Shown here in pieces: positions 57,330 to 64,000 of a stretch of 64,000 bases of DNA (position 1 is its first letter; each line of letters starts with the position of its first letter). The notes under the pieces are model-generated. The model worked only from the letters and a program-made list of their open reading frames with translations, did no database searches and had not been told where the DNA came from. The stretch is from Epiperipatus broadwayi (lineage: Eukaryota > Onychophora > Udeonychophora > Euonychophora > Peripatidae). Made by a program: the position numbers and the translations under genes. The stretch covers positions 1,734,001 through 1,798,000 of the forward strand of contig JAQFVV010006274.1 of assembly GCA_028023455.1 (NCBI GenBank), given 5' to 3'.

Positions 57330-58400
57330 CCACACTTTATTGAATGGTATGAAGTCTGAATTATTCTTCTGTTAAATATCCAATTCTCAGATTCCATAAA
57401 TAAGAACTGGTAACATATGATTTATTAAAAACCTTCCTTTAAAAATATATAACCATATTTCCTTTTAATATTAAGATATTTCTGCCAAAAGAACTCCATT
57501 AAGTTTAGTTTTATGATTAATTTAATTTATTATGCTCCTATTTTTATTAATAATCTGACCAAAATATTTGTATTTCTTAACTTCGTTTAATTCACCATTA
57601 TCAATCTTTATTTTTTTTTCTTTGAGCAAATCCATCGAACATTACTTTTAGTCTTTTTAGCATTTACCTTTATTTCTACTTTTTTACTTTCATCTGATAA
57701 CTCTTGTAACATTTCTTAAAGAACTGAAGTATTATTTGCAAAAACAATTGCAATTACATCATCTGCAAAATCTAGAAGACTTAAATAATCTCATTTACTT
57801 TTACTTTTTTAGTATTCCATTTTAATCCACAAAATAACTTTTTGCAAAACAACTGTAAAAAGTTTTGGAGATATGGAATTACTCGGTCATATATCCCTTA
57901 ATAGTGTTAATCTTCCTAGTATTTGTATGCAATCTAATTATTACTGTTGAATTTTGATAAATATTTTTCAGAATGATAATATCCTTAATCTATATCTTGA
58001 TGATCCAATACTTTGATCACTGAAGAAATGTATATAGAATCAAATGCCTTTTCATAATCTACAAATCCAAAGCATAATGATAACTTATATTTATTGGTCC
58101 TTGGTATAGCTTATGCCAATACTTGGATGTTATCCACTGTGTTAAAACCACTTTTAAATCCAGCTTGTTCTATTGGTTGCTTAAAATCCATAATTCACTA
58201 TAAATAAATTATAGTTATCTTGAAACAAAATTTGCATAGAACTGATAAAAAAAACTGATAGGTCATTTATTTTTTAATATTTTCTTTATCACTACATTAA
58301 GTTTTAATATTAGTGCTATATTCTTTTAACACTTGCATTTTTTAAAATATTGATTATAATTCCATCATTACCTGGAAGTTTTTCTTTTTATATAGATTAA
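57330..58400 (-). pseudogene. Reverse transcriptase domain of RTE LINE 2, shattered
   Basis: Pieces on the minus strand, from high to low coordinates: an EQAGFKSGF-like segment (about 58145-58170), FGFVDYEKAFDSI (about 58030-58070) as motif A, CGLKWNTKKVKVNEI (about 57790-57840), YKYFGQIIN (about 57545-57575) and a SENWIF-type segment (about 57370). They align in order with RTE LINE 1 at 18610-19430. The FADD box is not readable. Frameshifts occur every few dozen bases. Confidence 0.7.
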
Positions 58401-58486
58401 ATTATATTTCTCATCTCTTCATTGATATTTAGGAATTCAAAAATATAATAATTGTAGGAAATACTTTATTTTTTGTCCTTTGTTAC

Positions 58487-58502
58487 TATATAATTCTTTA
58501 TA
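58487..58502. repeat. Target-site duplication, left copy, of the hammerhead foldback
   Basis: TATATAATTCTTTATA is repeated identically at 59220-59235. A 16-base exact duplication implies target-primed insertion of the 717-bp element into the LINE. Confidence 0.85.
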
Positions 58503-58648
58503 AGATTTGAAATACAGGCATTTTTTATAGACCTGGAGCTTAATTGTAAATATAGGGGATTTGAACACAGACTTTCAAGCACTCTTCAACTAATCACACT
58601 ATCTCATACTACTGATACACATGACCACACTTATGTAGAAAAGCTAAA

Positions 58649-58703
58649 TCATCACCAATATACATATTTCATGCTAAACCAGCACTTATTAATTAGTCCA
58701 GAT
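58649..58703 (-). ncRNA. Hammerhead ribozyme motif A4
   Basis: On the minus strand stem II (AAGTGCTG/TAGCAT region) and the segment GAAATATGTATATTGG are intact, including GAAA and the cleavage triplet ATA before TTGG, but CTGATGA has mutated to TTAATAA. It complements A1, A3 and A5 in revealing the ancestral sequence. Confidence 0.6.
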
Positions 58704-59070
58704 TATCTCACACACACATATATATATAATCGGTGGTCAATTTATATTAAGATAGCAAATCTTCATACTTTAATGGACAGGCTTCAATCTACTCCAACTC
58801 TTCAGCCTTCCATACCATTGAAAATCTGATGTGGAAAGCCCAAATTCTATGCCGATGCCAATATTATTGCCATGCCTATGTTGACCTCAAGTCAATAATA
58901 ATAATAATATTGGCATCAGCATGGGATTTGGGCTTTCCGTCATCAGATTTTGAATGGTATGGATGGCTGAAGAGTTGTAGTAAATTGAAGCCTATCCATT
59001 AAAGTATGAAAATTTGCTATCTTAATATAAACTGGGCACTGATTATATATGTGTGTGTGGGAGATAATAA

Positions 59071-59124
59071 TCTGGACCAACTGATGAGTACTGGTTCAGC
59101 CCAAAATATGTATATTGGTGATTA
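59071..59124 (+). ncRNA. Hammerhead ribozyme motif A5
   Basis: CCAA, exact CTGATGA (59081-59087), stem II GTACTG/CAGCCC with two mismatches, AAAA in place of GAAA, TATGTATA minimal stem III with ATA triplet, and TTGGTGATT returning to stem I. Confidence 0.65.
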
Positions 59125-59219
59125 TTTTTTTCTACGTGTGTGTGGTCATGTGTATCAGTGGTATGAGATAATGTGGTTATTTGAAGGGTACTTGAAAGTC
59201 TGTGTTCAAATCTTATATA

Positions 59220-59235
59220 TATATAATTCTTTATA
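59220..59235. repeat. Target-site duplication, right copy, of the hammerhead foldback
   Basis: This is the identical second copy of the 16-base sequence at 58487-58502. Confidence 0.85.
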
Positions 59236-59239
59236 GAAC

Positions 59240-60335
59240 TCCACATGATGTCATCTTCTCTTAATTATTTAAGAAATAAGTTTCATACCAATACCAAAAT
59301 TTTGTTTTACAATTGTGAGACTTTTATTCATAACTTTCCTTGTTAATTCACAATTACATTTTCTTATATTATTTTTTTTTCTAAAACATTTTATAAAATT
59401 TTAAATATTCTGTTCGATCATTTTTATATTTTTTCATATTGCTTCTTTTCTTTATAAAATGTCGACCCAATAGAAATTTTATTTTTTCAATTGCTGTTTT
59501 TTTTTTGTGCCAACTATAAACAGTCTTCAGAATCTGATAATATTGCATATTCTAATTTAAATTCATTGGAATGTTTTTGAAATTTAAGAATCTCATCTAT
59601 GAATACTGTTTTTATTAATAATTGTATTTCTCTATATTTCTATTAACATATATCTTATATTTTAATAATCGATGATCATTTCCTGTATTGAATTTATCAA
59701 AAAATTACAATCTTTGAAATATATATTTTCTGTTAGTCAAAATATAATCAATTCTGCTATACCTTAATTTCCATTTAGCATTTTTTCCAAAGAAAGATTT
59801 TTTGTGAACTCCACATAATTTATATGCTCTCTCATTTTGATTACTATAACTAAATTTATCCTCAACACTTTCAACTTTCAATTGGTTACAATTTCTAGCA
59901 TTTAAGTCAATGACAATTTTAAAATGTTATTGGTCTAATCAAAAACATTTTACACATCCATATAAAAATCTTCATCCTAATAAAAATTTGTTTGGGAATA
60001 AACCTGAATTTGCATTTATATGTTCTATTTAGTTTGCCACTCTGTCTGATTCACCATCAATCTCCACACGTGTTCTTTCACTTTTTGTTTATAATGAATC
60101 CTACTTAACTTGTGCTTCCAATATTTGTGTCTTTGTAGTAAAGTACATATCCACTGAGACACTTCCCTTTTTTTTTTAACTTCACGAAGTCCAATATTGT
60201 ACCATTTAATATTAGATAGTTATTCAAATTTCGAATCTGTAATCATGGGATTTTTAGCAATTTCTCTCTTCAGCTGTCAACCACAGCCTTGATTGGTGAC
60301 TTTAAAGTCTTCTGGGAGTAAAAGTCATAGTATAA
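59240..60335 (-). pseudogene. Endonuclease domain of RTE LINE 2, shattered
   Basis: On the minus strand: a segment matching the start of the copy 1 endonuclease (CTGTAAAGTCACCAACCAAG-like at about 60285-60310), an FKIVIDLNAR segment (about 59890-59935; copy 1 has FKIVMGDFNAR), IDYILTNRKYIFQ (about 59705-59750) and KFNTGNDHRLL (about 59660-59695). The catalytic Gly-Asp-Phe-Asn has been lost while the Asp/His pair near the C-terminus remains. Confidence 0.7.
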
Positions 60336-60676
60336 TTTTATCTTTTCATGATTGTAAAATATCTATTTTTTAAAAAATTTAATTGATGCACACATTTATT
60401 TTGCCTTCAAGAAATCTCAATTGATATTTCATCTAAGAGCTATCAAGCAACTGAGAAGAAAGACTTAGGTGTTTTTGATCTTAAATTCAGAGATAAAAAT
60501 TCTACAAACTTACCATGCTGGTTGATATGTGTTGGTGTTTAACCCAATCATATTTATATACTTCATGAATAATCACAATAATAACAACTGTAGTGTATTG
60601 AGTGGCTATTAGAAACTTTTCCTGCTTGGTTTCTTTAAGAACTCAAATAGGAATCAAATAGTCTACTTTCTGCAGC

Positions 60677-63600
60677 CATTATATATAATACTGTCAAAAT
60701 AATGGCAAATTAATGATTCATATAACTACCATACTTTTTCAGGGGTGATCATTTATATGTTTTTTTTTCCAGTCGCAATTAATTCTTTATTTATTAAAAT
60801 AATCATTTCTCCGACCCTTTTACACTAATTTTATGTAAGTTGGATTTCTTCTTGGAGTGTATTTAACTACAATATATTATAAAAGATGTTCACACAGCAA
60901 CCAAAGATTCAAGACTCTAGGACTGCATTGACTTCACTTTTTAAAAAAAAATTTCACTTTACACTTGCTGAAAAATGATTTATATAAATTATGTTTATAT
61001 AAATTACATACCATTAATTTTAACATTTACTATAAGACATATATTGTCTCCTAAAGATAATAAATTACATCTATATTAGAAGGGAGAACAAGGTCAAAAC
61101 TTAGTGACAAATTATAAGAAATAAATACAACAGGACAAAATAGATTGGTTTATTAAATATAATATTGAGTCATTAACATTATTCATAAAATAGTTCTTAA
61201 AAATCATAGTAATAATATTTATGATTAGTACTGAAGTTTGTTTTTATTATAGCACAATAAAAATAAACTGAAAATATGAGTTTAATAAAAATTACTTATT
61301 GAGAATGTGAATATGAAAAATAAAATTCCACATGAACTAGTGCATAAAATATTTGAAGGATTTTAAATCAGTGTAAAAATATTGGCTTGGAACAAAAGCT
61401 TAAAAATGACTTGTCCAAACATTAAAAAAAGAAACAATAATCTAATTGAAGCCAAAGCAGTCATAACTAACTATTTCAAGGAAATGTCAGCCATGTTGGA
61501 TTTTTGAAGACTTGTTATAAGACATTATTTTTTGTGATAACTTCAATTAGCATTATGAAAAATCATAGTTTATATGTTCAGAAAGATAAAATACCATTTT
61601 ATTAAACAAATTTTATATTTATTTATTTTTAATTTAAAACAGGTTCATTACATTCCTTATAAAATTTCCATATTAACAAAATAAGGTTGTCTTAAATTTA
61701 TATCTGAATATGAGTTCAAATATTCCTCATCTGAACTACATGGAAACAAAAATAAACAATTCGTGATTTGATATTTTTATTATTAGAAAATGAAAACTAA
61801 ATAAAAGAATTTATAATTTACTACTCATGTATAATAAGAGAAATATCAGATATGGTGACAGTATGAAAAATTCTAGATTCACTTGATCTTTTTATCATGT
61901 TCAATAGGGTTTTCAATTATTGAGATGAAGAGCATGGTATACCATAAGCTTCTATAAGTAGAGCTTGCTTACTTTTTCATTTATTTATTTTTTGCTGCTA
62001 AAGAATTTAATTTATTGTCCAGAATTATATTTTTACATAAATTATTAAATCATAAAGTATCTTCAGAGTCCAAGAGCCTATAAATTAGAAAAGAATCGTT
62101 AAAGCTCAAATCGATGTCAAACTATTTTTTCCTCCCTCTAAAAATTTAATGCGATTTTTTTCTTCATAAAGTGTACTAAACAGGTTTTTTTTTTTTTTTA
62201 AAAAAAAATGATTCAGTTTAAATTAAAATTACTAAAAAAGTTCAAATGTTGTCATACAAAAATATGCTGCATACCATTTGAAAGATAGTAGAAGATGGAG
62301 ATAATGATGTAACTCACTGCAAGTATAGTTTATATCTTATTTCCATGACTTTGAAATGAAAACAAAGAAATTTTAAAAGTTTAAAGAAAGCATCTTCATA
62401 GAAATTTAGCTGAGTATGTATAAATTAAAGAAAGAAAAGGGGGGAAATATGTATTTTTAAAAATATATAATGAAATCTTAAGTAATACAGGACAGACTAA
62501 GAAAGTGACAGGTGATAAAACAATTGATTCAGTGACATATCACAAATAGAGAAATAGTTAAAACTTTTATGAAGATTATTAAATCAATATTAGTGTATGT
62601 CTGAAAAATTAATATATTATTAAAATGAATAGTGAGATCATTGATGAGATATTCATTTGATGGATAAGGAAGAGTAATAGGATTTTTGAAGACGTAACAA
62701 AGATCTGAAAAAAATATATGAAAGCTTTTAGAAAAAGAGAATATTAAAATAAACAAAATGGAATAGAAAATAAATTTGAAGAGAAAATATATGCACAATT
62801 AAAATGTTAAAAGATTTCTATTAAATGTAGTGTTGTCTATATATGTTGTAAAACAGTCTGTCTCAGAACAATTTAAAATAATTGAGGAGACAATGAGAAA
62901 TCTATAGATATTTAAATGAAAAACAAGAAAAGTCATGTAAATTTGGTTTTGAGCACAACTTAGAAAAATATGATTTAATTAAAACTTTGGTCAAAGTATC
63001 TTTAAAAATTAAAAATGAATGAAGTAATTGAGGAAAATATATTCCTTATCTTCCATTATGTTTGATCTTCATTAATTATTGATTACTGCATAATTTTCTA
63101 TGTTTACAGCATTCAGGAGAAATATTGTTTTCACTCATTTTTGCAACTCATAGATTGAATGATGCCTAATTTAAATAAAGGGGTGGAAATCATTATAGAA
63201 AACTTTACAATGTTTATGATAATGAAGTTATTAACTTTTTCAAACTATTGATGATAATTATGACAACTCAAAAACATGTATTATCAATTATATTACTAAA
63301 ACCATTAGACAATGTTTAATTAATGAGTAAAATTATTATATATAATATTTTGAAAATAACAAGCTATATAAAATAAAATATATAAAAAAAATAAAAGATT
63401 TATTTGTGAATTGAAAAGTACATTGTGAAATTAGACCAAACTGATAATCTTAAAATTTTTTGTTTGGGAAAAGCTAAAATATTTATTGGACATATATCAC
63501 CATAGATTTAATCATTTTGTGCCTAGATATTATTTATTAGTTTATATCCCCTATTGAATTGATGCTACAATGATGAAGTTACCAACTGTTGAATTTCTGA

Positions 63601-63717
63601 TAATTTATTAAAAAGCTTATGAATCAAATTGGAAAAAGAAAGATTTTGATATTCAGTGATGATTTTATTAGAGATTTAGTTCCTGATCAGATGCAAAGAT
63701 ATTGTTTATTTATATAT
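60677..63717. other. AT-rich stretch, no gene recognised
   Basis: No coding motif, RNA gene or repeat shared with the rest of the window was recognised. The minus-strand frame at 62529-62798 is Phe/Ile-rich with no recognisable domain and is probably composition noise. Confidence 0.5.
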
Positions 63718-64000
63718 ACAGTCAGTCCTTGACTTTCATACGTAATTGTTTTCTGAAAGATGTACAAAAGATGAAATGTGCGAATGTAAAGCAATGTAAA
63801 AAAAAACATCAAAAAGTATTTGTTTTTAATAAGGTGTATTTGCATATACATAAATAACACTTTATTGATAGTATCTTGTGTTTTTTTTTATAAATTTATC
63901 AAGAGATAGTTGAATGGTACTTTCTTTTTTTTTTTTTCCTTGTTAAAAAGTTCCATAAAATAATGCCATGTTATTTATTGCCCTTCATATGAAATAGCTA
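63718..64000. mobile_element. Probable left end of a mariner/Tigger-like element, cut by window end
   Basis: TACAGTCAGTCCTTGACTTT followed by ACGTAATTGTTTTCTGAAAG has the form of a Tc1/mariner-type terminus: a TA target then CAGT, continuing with CTTTCATACGTAA and GTTTTCTGAAAG-like text. The matching right end would lie beyond 64000, so this rests on one end only. Confidence 0.4.

Larger units (their letters stand above)
58503..59219. mobile_element. Hammerhead-bearing inverted dimer, family A, inserted in RTE LINE 2
   Basis: Two units of the same family as at 55.8-56.9 kb are arranged head to head. The minus-strand unit runs from about 58890 down to 58540 and the plus-strand unit from about 58895 to 59213; complementary words such as CTGATGCGGAAAG-like and GATTTGGGCTTTCCGTC meet in the centre. 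Both carry hammerhead motifs, and both outer ends carry TTCAAATC-type B-box-like words. Perfect 16-bp duplications flank it, so the dimer inserted as one piece. Confidence 0.85.
56988..60676 (-). mobile_element. RTE-clade LINE, copy 2, interrupted by a hammerhead foldback
   Basis: On the minus strand this copy has the same 5' start (GCTGCAGAAAG, at 60676 downward), 5' untranslated part, endonuclease, RT and ATGATGATGA-type tail as RTE LINE 1. Homologous landmarks include TTCTGCAGTGAACTGATAA-type sequence near 57020-57040 and FVDYEKAF near 58050. A 717-bp insert at 58503-59219 must be removed to align them, leaving about 3.0 kb, similar to copy 1 without its internal duplication. Coding frames are shattered. 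Confidence 0.85.

Noticed and set aside
59006-59246. Overlapping frames on both strands
   Set aside because: Both lie in the hammerhead foldback unit and appear in other units with frameshifts, so they are not conserved as protein.
1-64000. CRISPR arrays, operons, ribosome-binding sites, bacterial terminators
   Set aside because: None seen; composition, introns and retroelements indicate eukaryotic DNA, so prokaryotic feature types do not apply.

Overview
This window is strongly AT-rich animal DNA, most likely from an invertebrate, made almost entirely of intergenic or intronic sequence packed with decayed transposable elements. No prokaryotic-style gene organisation is visible. The repeat set (RTE and L1/Tx1-type LINEs, Penelope-like elements with GIY-YIG domains, a Merlin-type DNA transposon, mariner relics, short tRNA-derived SINEs and hammerhead-ribozyme repeats) points to a metazoan. 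I cannot name the species; arachnid, other chelicerate, cnidarian, mollusc or flatworm are all compatible. The only candidate host-gene sequence is one 103-bp exon at 44914-45016, so the window may lie in the introns of a large gene.

Layout. 0.2-1.2 kb: a roughly 1 kb terminal-inverted-repeat (TIR) element, with a second copy inverted at 40.5-41.6 kb. 4.5-5.7 kb: dispersed and tandem repeats. 9.05 kb: a tRNA-derived SINE with a perfect 18-bp target-site duplication (TSD). 10.0-12.6 kb: an L1/Tx1-like LINE. 15.1-21.0 kb: a minus-strand Penelope-like element split by a 3.3-kb RTE LINE (16505-19802) with a perfect 12-bp TSD. 22.4-24.4 kb: a decayed minus-strand reverse transcriptase. 24.7-26.4 kb: a Merlin-like element. 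26.8-28.7 kb: a plus-strand Penelope-like element. 29.4-31.3 kb: two hammerhead-bearing repeats enclosing an unidentified coding remnant and a GC-rich island. 33.0-34.5 kb: a second Penelope family. 37.6-38.8 kb: a foldback, a dispersed repeat and a hammerhead hairpin. 38.9-40.3 kb: a second Merlin-like element, which keeps the N-terminus of an ISXO2/Merlin transposase. 41.8-42.5 kb: a mariner transposase pseudogene. 44.9 kb: the exon. 47.2-50.2 kb: an RTE 5' fragment and a second L1/Tx1-like LINE. 50.2-50.8 kb: a hammerhead repeat. 51.3 kb: a second SINE. 52.0-52.5 kb: a LINE endonuclease remnant. 55.8-59.2 kb: five copies of another hammerhead repeat. 57.0-60.7 kb: a minus-strand RTE LINE interrupted by one of these hammerhead foldbacks, with a 16-bp TSD. 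63.7 kb: the edge of a mariner-like element.

The most notable content is three unrelated-looking hammerhead repeat families in one window. One family has a canonical type I core, a very short stem III, and a tRNA B-box-like motif downstream; it forms inverted dimers that have moved as units. All boundaries, families and folds were read by eye; none was checked by alignment, folding or database search.
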